Shown here one piece after another: positions 21,337-32,531 of a stretch of DNA of 62,873 bases. Source of the DNA: an uncultured Gemmatimonadota bacterium. GTDB taxonomy: Bacteria > Gemmatimonadota > Gemmatimonadetes > Gemmatimonadales > GWC2-71-9. The notes under the pieces are model-generated. The model was given only the letters and a program-made list of their open reading frames with translations, was not told where the DNA came from and did no database searches. The stretch's first letter is position 1, and each line of letters begins with the position of its first letter. A program made the translations under genes and the position numbers. The stretch is taken from the NCBI GenBank assembly GCA_946887295.1, contig CAMPKP010000004.1, forward strand, positions 1 to 62,873. The letters run 5' to 3'.

Positions 21337-22395
21337 ATGCACCACTCACGCATACCCGAGACGCCGATCCCCGTCACGATAGTCGGAGGATATCTCGGTG
21401 CGGGGAAGACGGCTCTTGTCGATCATCTGCTCCAGCAGGCCAGGGGCACCCGGTTCGCCTTCATCAGGAACGACTTCGGCGGCATCTCGACGGGCTGGCG
21501 GCCACCCTCCGATGCCGAAGTCAGCGTCCGCCGACTGTCCCGCGGCTGCATCTGCTGCCAGGCGACTACCGAGTTCATCCTGGCACTCGCGGAGCTGCGG
21601 AGCCTCTACCCGAGGCCCGATCACGTGGTGGTCGAGGCGAGCGGGGTCTGTGACCTGGCCTCCGTCGCGGAGCACGCCCGTCTCAGGGGACTTCGCCTGG
21701 ATGCGACGGTGGTCGTGGCCGACGCCGAGGCCGTTCGGGCGCAGGCCGAGGAGCCGCGCAGCGGCCCCCGGGTGCGGCGCCAGCTCCTCGCAGCCGATCT
21801 CATCGTCCTCAACAAGATCGAGCTGCTCAGCAGGCGTGAGAGGACCAGTCTACTCGACTGGCTGGGGGAGATGAGCCCACGACCCAGAATTCTGGAGGCG
21901 TCCTTCGGGCGGGTCCCGGTGTCCCTGCTGGTCGATCACACCGCGAACGACTCCTCCCGGCTGCTCGGGGAGAGGCTGCCCGAGGCGGACCAGGAGTTCA
22001 TGTCCTGGAGCTGGTCGCGGCAGGCCGCACTCGACCTGGGTGCCTTTCGCTGGTGGGCCGGCTCCCTGCCGGAGGGTGTGTTGCGGGGCACGGGCGTCCT
22101 GCACACTCCCGACGAGCCCGACCAGCGCCACCGGTTCCAGCTGATCGGCTCGCGCTGGTCGGTGTGCCGGGACGGGAGTTGGGCAGGGGAGGCACCTCAC
22201 ACGGCCGTCGGCCTCGTCGCGCACGCAGGAACGCTGGATCCCGACCTGCTGGACATGCGGATCGCCGCTTGCGCCCGGGCGCGCCCGGCGCCCGTGCGGC
22301 GCCTCGAGGTCCGATCCCCGGGCCGCGGAGCCTCGCGTCCCCTGCGCCGCCCTGGCGACGTCACATCCCCCGTGGAGCTCGAGCTGACGCCATGA
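21337..22395 (+). CDS. G3E-family P-loop GTPase (CobW-like metallochaperone)
   Basis: A 352-residue GTPase of the CobW/COG0523 group, implicated in delivery or homeostasis of metals such as zinc or cobalt. Walker A is GGYLGAGKT (17-25), the metal-binding CxCC motif is GCICC (Cys71, 73, 74), Walker B is VVVEASGV and the guanine motif is VLNKIEL. The C-terminal CobW domain follows (GVLHTPDEPDQRHRFQLIG). The start at 21337 matches the usual short leader. About 170 bp separate it from the receiver gene. Its place between two-component genes is unusual; a cobalamin link to btuFCD is not supported by proximity. Confidence 0.88.
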   Translation: MHHSRIPETPIPVTIVGGYLGAGKTALVDHLLQQARGTRFAFIRNDFGGISTGWRPPSDAEVSVRRLSRGCICCQATTEFILALAELRSLYPRPDHVVVEASGVCDLASVAEHARLRGLRLDATVVVADAEAVRAQAEEPRSGPRVRRQLLAADLIVLNKIELLSRRERTSLLDWLGEMSPRPRILEASFGRVPVSLLVDHTANDSSRLLGERLPEADQEFMSWSWSRQAALDLGAFRWWAGSLPEGVLRGTGVLHTPDEPDQRHRFQLIGSRWSVCRDGSWAGEAPHTAVGLVAHAGTLDPDLLDMRIAACARARPAPVRRLEVRSPGRGASRPLRRPGDVTSPVELELTP

Positions 22396-22464
22396 AGCCG
22401 TTCCGCGGTGGCGGCAGACTCACACGTTGACCGAGGGGAATGTCGCCCGGAAGCGGCCCCAGGC

Positions 22465-24306
<1,842 letters not shown>

Positions 24307-24394
24307 TACAGCTCCCACCGCAACTGGAAATCCCGCACGCTCGCATTGCCGCGGCGCCACCCGCACCTGGCGTGAACGCCATGCTCCCAGCCAC

Positions 24395-24423
24395 TGGAAA
24401 ACCTCGATCGAACACGGTAAACT
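24395..24423 (+). promoter_or_regulatory. Candidate promoter of tRNA-Ser(CGA)
   Basis: TGGAAA (24395-24400) and TAAACT (24418-24423), 17 bp apart, each match consensus at 4 of 6 positions. They lie about 30 bp before the tRNA. The surrounding 147 bp after the hybrid kinase hold nothing else I can recognise. Confidence 0.4.
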
Positions 24424-24453
24424 TCGTCGCCCGAACTAGTTGAGTCCGTCCCA

Positions 24454-24540
24454 GGACAGGTGTCCGAGTGGCTGAAGGAGCCGGTCTCGAAAACCGGTAT
24501 ACCCTTGCGGGTATCGTGGGTTCGAATCCCACCCTGTCCG
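24454..24540 (+). tRNA. tRNA-Ser (anticodon CGA)
   Basis: An 87-nt cloverleaf: acceptor stem GGACAGG/CCTGTCC, D-arm with GAGTGGCTGAAGGA, anticodon loop CTCGAAA giving CGA (reads UCG), a long class II variable arm (TACCC/GGGTA) and T-arm GTGGG-TTCGAAT-CCCAC, discriminator G. The long variable arm and the discriminator base support serine. CCA is not encoded. Confidence 0.96.
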
Positions 24541-24575
24541 TTGTCCCCGTCCATCTCCCCCGCGAACCACCGCCC

Positions 24576-25574
24576 GTGAACAGCACCGTGGACGCCCTCT
24601 CCGGCTGTCTCCTCGGCCAGGCCCTGGGCGACGCCCTCGGGTTCGTGGTGGAGGCGAAGCCGCCCGCGGTGGCCCGGGAGTATGTCGAGCAATGCCTGCT
24701 GGCCGGGCGTGCGGGCGAGCAATCCCACTCCGGCTTTCCCTTCGGTCAATACACCGACGATACCCAGCTCGCGCGGGAGCTCGTCCTGAGCTTCGCGGAG
24801 GCCGGCCGATGGAGCCCCGATGGCTTCGCCCGCCGCCTCGCCGCGCTCTTCGGGGAGGCGAGAGATGTCGGCGCCGGCCCCGGCACCCGCTCGGCGGCAA
24901 TGCGCCTGCTGGGCGGGGCGCACTGGAGCCGCTCCGGCACCCCGTCCCCGTATGCGGGGAACGGCAGCGCGATGCGCGCCGCGCCTCTGGGACTGCTCTT
25001 CGGCAGGGATACCCGGGCCATGGTCGAGGCGACGATCGAGCAGAGCCTTCTCACCCATGGGGATCCCCGCTGCACCGCGGGAGCCCTTGCCGTCGCGGCC
25101 GCGGTCTGGCTCGCCGCGCATAGGCGGCCGATCGCGATCGAGCGGTTCGTCGATGGCGTCGCCGCCTTCGCCGCCATCGCCGACCCGTCGGTCGCCGAGG
25201 CGGTGCGGGGTCTTCGGCAGTGGGCTCATCTTCCGCCGGTGGAGGCGGCGGCCTACCTGCATGCCCGGCGGCCCGACCCGGACCTCGTAGGGGAGTGGCA
25301 GGGGATCCCGGCGCTGGTGACTCCCAGCGTCGTCTGGAGCCTGTACGCCTTCCTTCGAGCCCCGGAGGACTACTGGACGGCCGTGTGCTCCGCCATCACG
25401 GTCGGCGGCGACACCGACACGATGGCGGCGATTGCCGGCGCCATCTCCGGCGCCCGGTTGGGGCCGGGTGCTCTTCCCCCGGCGCTGCTGGACCGCCTGA
25501 CGGACCGGGGCGGCTGGGGCCGCGCTCCGCTCGACCAGCTCGCGCGCCGGGCCGCCCTTCTGGTCCGGGGCTGA
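24576..25574 (+). CDS. ADP-ribosylglycohydrolase family protein
   Basis: A 332-residue protein of the DraG/ARH fold, which removes ADP-ribose from proteins or small molecules using a binuclear Mg centre. It has [17 protein letters not shown] at the N-terminus, the metal ligands in YTDDTQLA near residue 65, [14 protein letters not shown] near 130 and the second ligand cluster in [18 protein letters not shown] near 275. The GTG at 24576 gives the usual start just before the first helix; GTG at 24588 is an alternative. It lies 35 bp downstream of tRNA-Ser and may share its transcript. The target is unknown. Confidence 0.88.
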   Translation: MNSTVDALSGCLLGQALGDALGFVVEAKPPAVAREYVEQCLLAGRAGEQSHSGFPFGQYTDDTQLARELVLSFAEAGRWSPDGFARRLAALFGEARDVGAGPGTRSAAMRLLGGAHWSRSGTPSPYAGNGSAMRAAPLGLLFGRDTRAMVEATIEQSLLTHGDPRCTAGALAVAAAVWLAAHRRPIAIERFVDGVAAFAAIADPSVAEAVRGLRQWAHLPPVEAAAYLHARRPDPDLVGEWQGIPALVTPSVVWSLYAFLRAPEDYWTAVCSAITVGGDTDTMAAIAGAISGARLGPGALPPALLDRLTDRGGWGRAPLDQLARRAALLVRG

Positions 25575-25629
25575 GCAAGGGTTAAGTTGGCTCATCGGAG
25601 TAGTCGAAACCAGACGCTCGAGGGTGACC

Positions 25630-26610
25630 ATGCCAGACGGGAAGATCTACCAGGACGTCGCGGAGACGATCGGCCAGACTCCACTCATTCGCCTCAACCG
25701 GCTCGGAGTGGGCCTTCCGGGTCGGATCGCGGTCAAGCACGAGGGGTACAACCCTTTCAGCTCGGTGAAGGACCGCATCGGGGCCGCGATGATCGACGAC
25801 GCGGTGGAGAAGGGGCGGCTCCGCCCGGGCATGGTCATCGTGGAGCCCACCAGCGGCAACACGGGGATCGGTCTCGCGTTCGTGGCGGCGACGCGGGGGT
25901 ACCGGTGCATCTTCACCATGCCGGACACGATGACGATCGAGCGGCGGCACATGCTCCGTGCCCTCGGCGCGCGGGTGGTGCTGACCGAGGGCGCCAAGGG
26001 AATGAAGGCCGCGATCGCCCGTGCCGAGGAGATCCTCGCCAGGCTCGGCAGTCGGGGCTGGATGCCGCGTCAGTTCGACAATCCGGCGAACCCGGCGATC
26101 CACTACCGGACGACCGGCCCCGAGATCTGGACCGACACGGGTGGTCAGGTCGAGGTCTTCGTGTCCGGCGTGGGCACCGGCGGGACCATCACCGGGGCGG
26201 GGCGCTACCTGAGGGAGAGGAAGCCGGACATCAGGATCGTGGCGGTGGAGCCGGCGGAAAGCCCGGTCCTGTCGGGCGGCCAGCCCTCGCCGCACCGGCA
26301 GCAGGGCATCGGCGCCGGGTTCATCCCCTCCATCCTCGACACCAAGATCTATGACGAGGTGATCCGGGTCAGCAACGACGACGCCATCGCCACCGCCCGG
26401 CGGCTCGCGCGCGAGGAGGCCATCTTCGCGGGGATCTCCAGCGGATCGATCACCTGGGCCGCCCTCCAGGTGGCCTCACGCCCGGAGAGCGCCGGCAAGC
26501 TGATCGTCTCCGTCATTTGCGACTTCGGCGAGCGATACCTCTCCAACCCGGTCTACACCGAGCTGCCCGACCCGGACTACGCCGATCTGGAGGCCGCCAT
26601 CGCCGGCTGA
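25630..26610 (+). CDS. cysK: Cysteine synthase A (O-acetylserine sulfhydrylase)
   Basis: PLP enzyme making cysteine from O-acetylserine and sulfide. The 326 residues include [12 protein letters not shown], the PLP-lysine segment [11 protein letters not shown] (Lys ~45), the substrate loop [12 protein letters not shown], the phosphate-binding [12 protein letters not shown] near 180 and [11 protein letters not shown] near 265. CysK rather than CysM is suggested by the PTSGNTG loop and the overall match. The ATG at 25630 has GAGGGTG just upstream; a GTG 6 bp earlier is possible. A TAAGTT motif at 25583 may be its -10 element. Confidence 0.93.
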   Translation: MPDGKIYQDVAETIGQTPLIRLNRLGVGLPGRIAVKHEGYNPFSSVKDRIGAAMIDDAVEKGRLRPGMVIVEPTSGNTGIGLAFVAATRGYRCIFTMPDTMTIERRHMLRALGARVVLTEGAKGMKAAIARAEEILARLGSRGWMPRQFDNPANPAIHYRTTGPEIWTDTGGQVEVFVSGVGTGGTITGAGRYLRERKPDIRIVAVEPAESPVLSGGQPSPHRQQGIGAGFIPSILDTKIYDEVIRVSNDDAIATARRLAREEAIFAGISSGSITWAALQVASRPESAGKLIVSVICDFGERYLSNPVYTELPDPDYADLEAAIAG

Positions 26611-26740
26611 GCGGAGGCCGGGCCGTCCGGGGCCCTCGGGGCCCGGGCGGCACGGCGGCCGCACAGACTCCCCGCACAACCCTCCGGTCATTAGTTTGCG
26701 TCTTTCCGACATCATCCCAAACCAATCGAGGCGAAGGCCA

Positions 26741-28873
26741 GTGACCAACCCCCAGCCCGCCGAGCGGGTAGACTCCATCTTCGGCAGCGACGTCTTTTCC
26801 CGCAGCGTGATGCGGCAGCGCCTTCCCAAGGAAGTGTACCGCAGTCTCCTGCGGACCATCGACATGGGCGAGGCGCTGGATCCGGCGGTCGCCGATGTCG
26901 TCGCCGCGTCCATGAAGGACTGGGCGGTCGAGAATGGGGCCAGTCACTACACGCACTGGTTCCAGCCGCTCACCGGGCTCACGGCCGAGAAACACGACTC
27001 GCTGGTGGCACCCGACGGCAACGGCGGGGTGGTCTTCAACTTCTCCGGGTCGGAGCTGGTCCAGGGAGAGCCCGATGCGTCGAGTTTTCCCTCGGGCGGA
27101 CTCCGCGCGACCTTCGAGGCCAGGGGATACACCGCCTGGGATGCCACCAGTCCGGCCTTCCTCATGCGGGGCGAGAACAACGTCACGCTCTGCATTCCGA
27201 CCGCGTTCGTCTCCTGGACCGGCGAGGCGCTCGACACCAAGATCCCGCTCCTCCGCTCGGTCGAGGCGCTGTCGAAGCAGGCCCTCCGCATCCTGAGGAT
27301 CTTCGGCACCGACGAGGGTGTCACCCGGGTCTACACGACGGTGGGTCCCGAGCAGGAGTACTTCCTGGTCGATCGGGAGCTCTACTACAGGCGCCCCGAC
27401 CTGTTGATCTGCGAGCGAACCCTCTTCGGGGCTCGACCCCCCAAAGGGCAGCAGCTCGAGGACCACTACTTCGGCACCATTCCGCCTCGGGTGCTGGCTT
27501 TCATGTCCGAGACCGAGCGCGAGCTGTACCGCCTGGGAGTGCCGGTCAAGACACGGCACAACGAGGTCGCGCCCGGGCAGTACGAGATCGCACCGCTGTT
27601 CGAGCCCAGCCACATCTCCAGCGATCACCAGATGATCATCATGGAGACGCTGAAGCGGGTCGCGCCCCGGTTCGGCCTTCAGGCGCTGCTGCACGAGAAG
27701 CCGTTCGCCGGGGTGAACGGGTCGGGCAAGCACAACAACTGGTCCATGTCCACGGACACCGGCGTCAACCTCCTCGACCCTCGGGACGAGACCCACACCA
27801 ACATGCAGTTTCTGGTGTTTCTCGTCGCGACCATTCGCGCGGTGGACATCCACGCCGACCTGCTCCGCGCCTCGATCGCCTCGGCCGCCAACGACCATCG
27901 GCTCGGCGCGAACGAGGCGCCGCCGGCCATCATCTCGATCTTTCTGGGGAAGATGCTGTCGGACATCCTGGAGCAGGTGGAGAAGGGCCTCCCCAAGCGC
28001 ACCATCCGGGGCGGCACGCTCGACCTCGGCGCCAGGACGCTGCCCCAGCTGCCCCGCCACTCGGGCGACCGCAACCGGACGTCGCCCTTCGCCTTCACGG
28101 GAAACAAGTTCGAGTTCCGGGCGGTAGGGTCGAGCGCGAGCATCGCCTGGCCCAACACGGTGCTCAACACGATCGTCGCCGAGTCGCTGGACTACATGGC
28201 GGGGGAGCTGGAGAAGGCCGCGGGCGCGCGGCCGACGGCGGCGCGGCTCCAGGCGGCCGTGATCGGCGTGCTGAAGAAGGTGATCAAGCAGCACAAGCGC
28301 GTCGTGTTCGACGGCGACAACTACTCCGAGGAGTGGCACGCCGAGGCCGAGCGGCGGGGGTTGCCCAATCTGCGCGACTCGGTGGAGGCCTTCCAGGTCC
28401 TCAGGGCGAAGAAGAACCTGGACTTGTTCCGCAGGTACGGGGTGCTCGGCAAGGCCGAGTACGAGTCGCGGATCCACATCGCCATCGAGAAGTACGTCAA
28501 GCAGCTCGCCATCGAGGCCGAGACCATGGTGTCGATGGCCCGGGGGCAGATCCTTCCCGCGGCCCTGGAGCACCAGCGGCGGATGGCGGAGGCGGTCGCC
28601 GCGACCAAGGCGGCCGGTCTCGAGGCCACCGCGACGGCAGGCGTGTTGCGGGAATTCGTGCAGCTGGTGGATCAGTTCCGCGAGCGCACCGGCGAAGTGG
28701 AGCGGCTCGCCGCGCACCACGAGGACGATCCGGTCCGCCACGCGGCCCAGATCAGCCGCGAGCTCAAGCCGGCCATGGCGAGGCTGCGGGAGACCGGCGA
28801 CACGATCCAGACCCACGTGGCCGCGGATCTCTGGCCGATGCCGACGTACCGGGATCTGCTGTTCCTGAAATGA
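26741..28873 (+). CDS. glnN: Glutamine synthetase type III
   Basis: ATP-dependent assimilation of ammonium into glutamine. About 710 residues, matching the large GSIII class rather than the ~470-residue GSI. GSIII landmarks are visible: SIFGSDVFS at the N-terminus, [29 protein letters not shown] near 205, [14 protein letters not shown] near 275, the ATP-site [15 protein letters not shown] near 325 and [20 protein letters not shown] near 445. The GTG at 26741 gives a short leader before SIFG; SD is weak. A TAGTTT motif at 26692 could be a -10 element. Class III enzymes are common in Bacteroidota and cyanobacteria. Confidence 0.95.
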   Translation: MTNPQPAERVDSIFGSDVFSRSVMRQRLPKEVYRSLLRTIDMGEALDPAVADVVAASMKDWAVENGASHYTHWFQPLTGLTAEKHDSLVAPDGNGGVVFNFSGSELVQGEPDASSFPSGGLRATFEARGYTAWDATSPAFLMRGENNVTLCIPTAFVSWTGEALDTKIPLLRSVEALSKQALRILRIFGTDEGVTRVYTTVGPEQEYFLVDRELYYRRPDLLICERTLFGARPPKGQQLEDHYFGTIPPRVLAFMSETERELYRLGVPVKTRHNEVAPGQYEIAPLFEPSHISSDHQMIIMETLKRVAPRFGLQALLHEKPFAGVNGSGKHNNWSMSTDTGVNLLDPRDETHTNMQFLVFLVATIRAVDIHADLLRASIASAANDHRLGANEAPPAIISIFLGKMLSDILEQVEKGLPKRTIRGGTLDLGARTLPQLPRHSGDRNRTSPFAFTGNKFEFRAVGSSASIAWPNTVLNTIVAESLDYMAGELEKAAGARPTAARLQAAVIGVLKKVIKQHKRVVFDGDNYSEEWHAEAERRGLPNLRDSVEAFQVLRAKKNLDLFRRYGVLGKAEYESRIHIAIEKYVKQLAIEAETMVSMARGQILPAALEHQRRMAEAVAATKAAGLEATATAGVLREFVQLVDQFRERTGEVERLAAHHEDDPVRHAAQISRELKPAMARLRETGDTIQTHVAADLWPMPTYRDLLFLK

Positions 28874-28919
28874 GCCGGACCGAAGCCGGAGGGACCGCCG
28901 TCCACCTTCCCGGTGGCGC

Positions 28920-29378
28920 CTACCCGGGCCACCCTACCGGTCGCGCGCGCGTCAGGACGAACAGCTCCGACGGGCAGCGGCCGGGCGTCAGCACCCCGGC
29001 CATGGCCTGGAAGGCAATCGTCTCTTCCGGGGTCGTGTCGGGATCGAAGTAGACGGCGATGGCTTCGACCAGGCGGGGGCGATTACTGCGGACCAGCGCG
29101 TCCATCCAGGGCTGCGACTCGGTGAGATGCCGGCACTCCAGCCGCACCCGGACCGCGCCGTCCAGCCAGCAGGGCAGGGTCCCCAGCTCGTGCGCCAGTG
29201 GTTCGGTCAGCAGCAGGCTCTCCCCTCCCGGGGTGATCGCCCCGAACCGCAATCTGCCACGCTCGTTCCGCCGGTGGATCACTGCCCCCCAGCCGAAGCA
29301 CGGGCGCTGGTGCTGGTACCAGTCCAGCACGCGCAAGAGCTGTTCTCGTAAGGCGTCGACGACCAGTGGTGATTGCAT
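28920..29378 (-). CDS. Conserved-looking hypothetical protein
   Basis: A 152-residue protein I do not recognise. It has no signal peptide or membrane helix. Notable segments are VVDALREQLLRVLDWYQ, LRFGAITPGGESLLLTEPLAHELG and LVEAIAVYFDPDTTPEE, suggesting a small mixed alpha/beta soluble domain. It converges with glnN (46 bp gap) and diverges from the aminotransferase gene. The ATG at 29378 is chosen because upstream in-frame sequence is Cys/Ala-rich and unconvincing. Coding status is supported by sensible composition and its strand-specific placement, but not by homology. Confidence 0.5.
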   Translation of the reverse strand: MQSPLVVDALREQLLRVLDWYQHQRPCFGWGAVIHRRNERGRLRFGAITPGGESLLLTEPLAHELGTLPCWLDGAVRVRLECRHLTESQPWMDALVRSNRPRLVEAIAVYFDPDTTPEETIAFQAMAGVLTPGRCPSELFVLTRARPVGWPG

Positions 29379-29576
29379 GGTGAACCGCCGTCCGGGGTTG
29401 CCGAGCTCACCTGAGGGGGTTGGGTCGCAGTGAGCATTAAGCAGGATACGGGCCAGCCGCTCCGCCACGGCCTGCCCGGCCGCGAGGGCGCCCCTGGCGC
29501 AGGCCCCGCGTACCCCGCACATTCTGCGCTCGGAGGCACCCGGGCCCTCCGACTCCCCATGCCGATCGCGAAGCGC

Positions 29577-30932
29577 ATGTCAGATCCCGTCGTTTCCGGC
29601 TCGCACGTCTTCTACCGAAACCTGAGACGCCGGCTTCCGCGAATCGTCCGGGGAGAGGGCTGCTACCTCTTCGACGACACCGGGCGCCGCTATCTCGACG
29701 CCTGTGGAGGCGCGTTCACGGCGAACGTGGGGCACGGTGTCGCCGAGATCGCCGACGCCGTCGGTGCGCAGGCGAGGACCCTGGGATACGTGAACGGGAC
29801 GGCGTTCACCCACGATCCGGTCGAGGAGCTGGCGGCCGAGATCGCCCGGCTTTCCCCCGGGGATCTCGAGCTGGTCTATCCGCTGGGCAGCGGCTCGGAG
29901 GCGATCGAGGCGGCGCTCAAGCTCGCCCGGCAGTACTGGGCGGAGTGCGGGCGGCCCGGCAAGCGGAAGGTGCTGGCGCTGGCACCCTCCTACCACGGCA
30001 ACACCCTGCTCGCCCTCTCCGCGTCCTTCCGCCCTCACTACAGCGCGCCGTTCCAGGAGTGGATGGTCGACGTCGCCAGGGTGCCGGCGCCGTACTCCTA
30101 CCGGTGCGCCTGCCGCGGTACTCCGCCGCTCTGTGCCGCGTGCAGCGGAGCGGAAGTCGAGGAGGCGATCCTTCGGGCCGGGCCGGACGCCGTGGCCGCG
30201 CTGATCGCGGAGCCTGTGGGAGGGTCCTCGACCGGCGCGTCGGTACCCGAGCCGGGTTACTGGAAGCGGGTGCGGGAAATCTGCGATCGGCACGAAGTCC
30301 TGCTGGTGGCCGACGAGGTCCTCACCGGCGCCGGCAGGACCGGCACCTGGTCGGCACTCGAGCCCTACGACGCCGTGCCCGACATCATGACGCTGGGGAA
30401 GGGAATCGCGGGCGGGTACGTTCCCCTCTCCGCCGTGGTCACCACAAGGGTCATCGCGGATGTCCTCCGCCGGGGCTCCGGGGCGCTGGCACACGCGCAG
30501 ACCTTCTCCCATCATCCGGTGCTCTGCGCAGCCGGCGTGGCCACCATCCGGTATCTGCGGGAGCACCGCCTGATCGCACGGGGGGCCGAGATGGGGCGGC
30601 TCCTGCACCGGCGCCTCGCGGCGCTGCGGGAGCATCCCCTGGTGGGGGACGTTCGCGGCCGCGGCCTTCTGGCCGGCATCGAGTTCGTCGCCGACCGCGA
30701 CACCCGTGAGCCGCTTCCGCGCTCCGCCGCCTTCGCGGAGGCGTTCACCCAGGCGGCGCTGAGCGCCGGCCTCGTAGTGTGGCCCAACGTCGGGCACGCC
30801 GATGGCCACAACGGCGACCTCGTGATGCTGGCTCCGCCTTTCATCGTCACCGAGGATCAGATCGACGAGATCGTGGAACTGTTTACCCGGGCCCTGCGGG
30901 CGGTGGCCGAGCGGGCGGGAGCGACCAGATGA
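29577..30932 (+). CDS. Class III (PLP-dependent) aminotransferase
   Basis: A ~451-residue fold-type I omega-aminotransferase: DACGGAFTANVGHG, the cofactor loop YPLGSGSEAIEAALKLARQYW, LIAEPVGGSS, VADEVLTGAGRTGTWSA and PLP-Lys275 in LGKGIAGGYVPLSA. A cysteine-rich insert (YRCACRGTPPLCAACSG near 175-191) looks like a small metal or disulphide site and marks a subfamily whose substrate I cannot name. The ATG at 29577 is chosen; another at 29559 is possible. It overlaps the aldehyde dehydrogenase start by 4 bp, so amine removal and semialdehyde oxidation are coupled. Confidence 0.88.
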   Translation: MSDPVVSGSHVFYRNLRRRLPRIVRGEGCYLFDDTGRRYLDACGGAFTANVGHGVAEIADAVGAQARTLGYVNGTAFTHDPVEELAAEIARLSPGDLELVYPLGSGSEAIEAALKLARQYWAECGRPGKRKVLALAPSYHGNTLLALSASFRPHYSAPFQEWMVDVARVPAPYSYRCACRGTPPLCAACSGAEVEEAILRAGPDAVAALIAEPVGGSSTGASVPEPGYWKRVREICDRHEVLLVADEVLTGAGRTGTWSALEPYDAVPDIMTLGKGIAGGYVPLSAVVTTRVIADVLRRGSGALAHAQTFSHHPVLCAAGVATIRYLREHRLIARGAEMGRLLHRRLAALREHPLVGDVRGRGLLAGIEFVADRDTREPLPRSAAFAEAFTQAALSAGLVVWPNVGHADGHNGDLVMLAPPFIVTEDQIDEIVELFTRALRAVAERAGATR

Positions 30933-32497
30933 CGACTGCGACCAAGATCACCTATACCTCGACCACCGGGGACCTCGACGACTTCCACCGCCGCTTCGAC
31001 TCGGCGCTGGCGAGGGTCCGGGCGGCTGCGGGGGCCACGTACCCCAACCTCATCGGCGGCGAGCCCGTCGCGAGCGCGGGGGAGCCGCTGGACGATCGCT
31101 GTCCGATCGACACCTCGCTCCTCCTCGGCCGCTTCGCCGCCGCGGGACCGGCGGAGGTGGACCTCGCCGTGCGCAGGGCGAAGGAGGCGCAGCGGGGTTG
31201 GGCTCGCCGGCCGTGGCAGGAGCGTGTCGCGATCCTGCACCGGGCCGCGGGGCTGATCCGCGACCGGAAGTACGATCTGGCCGCCCTCATGTCGCTCGAA
31301 GTGGGAAAGAGCCGGCTGGAGGCCATGGGGGATGCGGAGGAGTCCGCCGACCTCATCGACTACTACTGCGGGCAGGTCGAGGAGACCGACGGGTTCGTGC
31401 GTCCGATGGACCGGATCACCCCGGTGGAACGGAACACCGACGTGCTCCGGCCCTACGGGGTGTTCGCCTGCATCGCGCCGTTCAATTTTCCGCTCGCGCT
31501 CTCCACGGGTATGTCGTCCGCGGCGCTCATGGCTGGCAACGCCGTGGTCTACAAGCCGTCGGAAGAGGCCCCTTGGACCGGGCTGCGGCTGGCGGAGATC
31601 TATCGCGACGCCGGCCTTCCTCCGGGATTGTTCAACTACCTGGCCGGCCGGCGGGAGGCCATCGGCGACGCACTCTGGCAGCATCCGGGCGTGGACGGCG
31701 TCGTGTTCACCGGCTCCAAGGCGGTCGGCCTCAGGATCCACGCCGGCATCAGCGCCCGATGGGTCAAGCCCTGCCTCATGGAGCTGGGGGGGAAGAACGC
31801 TGCGGTGGTCACCGCCAGCGCCGATCTCGACGCGGCGGCCGAGGGCGTGATGCGCTCCGCTTTCAGCCTTCAGAACCAGAAGTGCAGCGCCACGTCGCGG
31901 GTCTACGTGGACCGCACGGTGGCTCGGCCGTTCCTCGAGCGGCTGGTCGAGAAGACGAGCGCCATCCGGATGGGGGATCCGACCGAGCGGGACGTCTACT
32001 TCGGTCCCGTGATCAACCGGACGTCGGTCGAGCGGTTCGAGCGCGCCGTGGCGCAGGCTCGCGCCGAGGGCGCCATCGCGCTTGGCGGCGATCGGCTTCG
32101 GGGGGGAGTCTTCGACAAGGGGCACTTCGTCGCCCCGACCATCGCCACGCTGCCGCTCGGCAGCTCGCTCTTCCGGGAGGAGCTGTTCGTGCCCTTCCTG
32201 GCCGTGGGCGACGTGAGCGGGCTCGATCAGGCCATCGCCGAGTCGAACGCCGCGGAGTACGGTCTCACCGCGGGGATCTTCTCGGCGGACCCTGGCGAGG
32301 TGGCGCGGTTCTTCGACGAGGTCGAGGCCGGCGTGTGCTACGCGAACAAGCGGAGCGGGGCCACCACCGGCGCATGGCCGGGAGCGCAGGCCTTCTGTGG
32401 CTGGAAGGGCTCCGGGTCGACGGGCAAGGGGGGATGCGGACCCTACTACGTCGCCCAGTTCCTGCGCGAGCAGAGCCGGACGGTGATCGATGCCTGA
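30929..32497 (+). CDS. Aldehyde dehydrogenase, L-glutamate-semialdehyde (P5C) dehydrogenase-like
   Basis: A 522-residue NAD(P)-dependent ALDH most like the RocA/PutA P5C-dehydrogenase branch: YPNLIGGEPV, FNFPLALSTGMSSAALMAGNAVV (cofactor), FTGSKAVGLRI, the general-base Glu in LMELGGKNAAVV and catalytic Cys319 in NQKCSATSRVYV. The C-terminal GSGSTGKGGCGPYYVAQFLREQS is typical of this branch. It sits between two class III aminotransferases, consistent with oxidising an omega-semialdehyde such as glutamate-5-semialdehyde. Start ATG overlaps the preceding stop (ATGA). Whether the natural substrate is P5C or another semialdehyde is open. Confidence 0.85.
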   Translation: MTTATKITYTSTTGDLDDFHRRFDSALARVRAAAGATYPNLIGGEPVASAGEPLDDRCPIDTSLLLGRFAAAGPAEVDLAVRRAKEAQRGWARRPWQERVAILHRAAGLIRDRKYDLAALMSLEVGKSRLEAMGDAEESADLIDYYCGQVEETDGFVRPMDRITPVERNTDVLRPYGVFACIAPFNFPLALSTGMSSAALMAGNAVVYKPSEEAPWTGLRLAEIYRDAGLPPGLFNYLAGRREAIGDALWQHPGVDGVVFTGSKAVGLRIHAGISARWVKPCLMELGGKNAAVVTASADLDAAAEGVMRSAFSLQNQKCSATSRVYVDRTVARPFLERLVEKTSAIRMGDPTERDVYFGPVINRTSVERFERAVAQARAEGAIALGGDRLRGGVFDKGHFVAPTIATLPLGSSLFREELFVPFLAVGDVSGLDQAIAESNAAEYGLTAGIFSADPGEVARFFDEVEAGVCYANKRSGATTGAWPGAQAFCGWKGSGSTGKGGCGPYYVAQFLREQSRTVIDA

Positions 32498-32531
32498 TCG
32501 TGAGACACTGAGCTCCAAGGAAGGACACCGC

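Noticed and set aside
21337..22395. The CobW-like GTPase as a cobalamin-synthesis gene linked to btuFCD
   Set aside because: It lies 14 kb away with no riboswitch or B12-biosynthesis neighbours; the family is more often tied to metal homeostasis.
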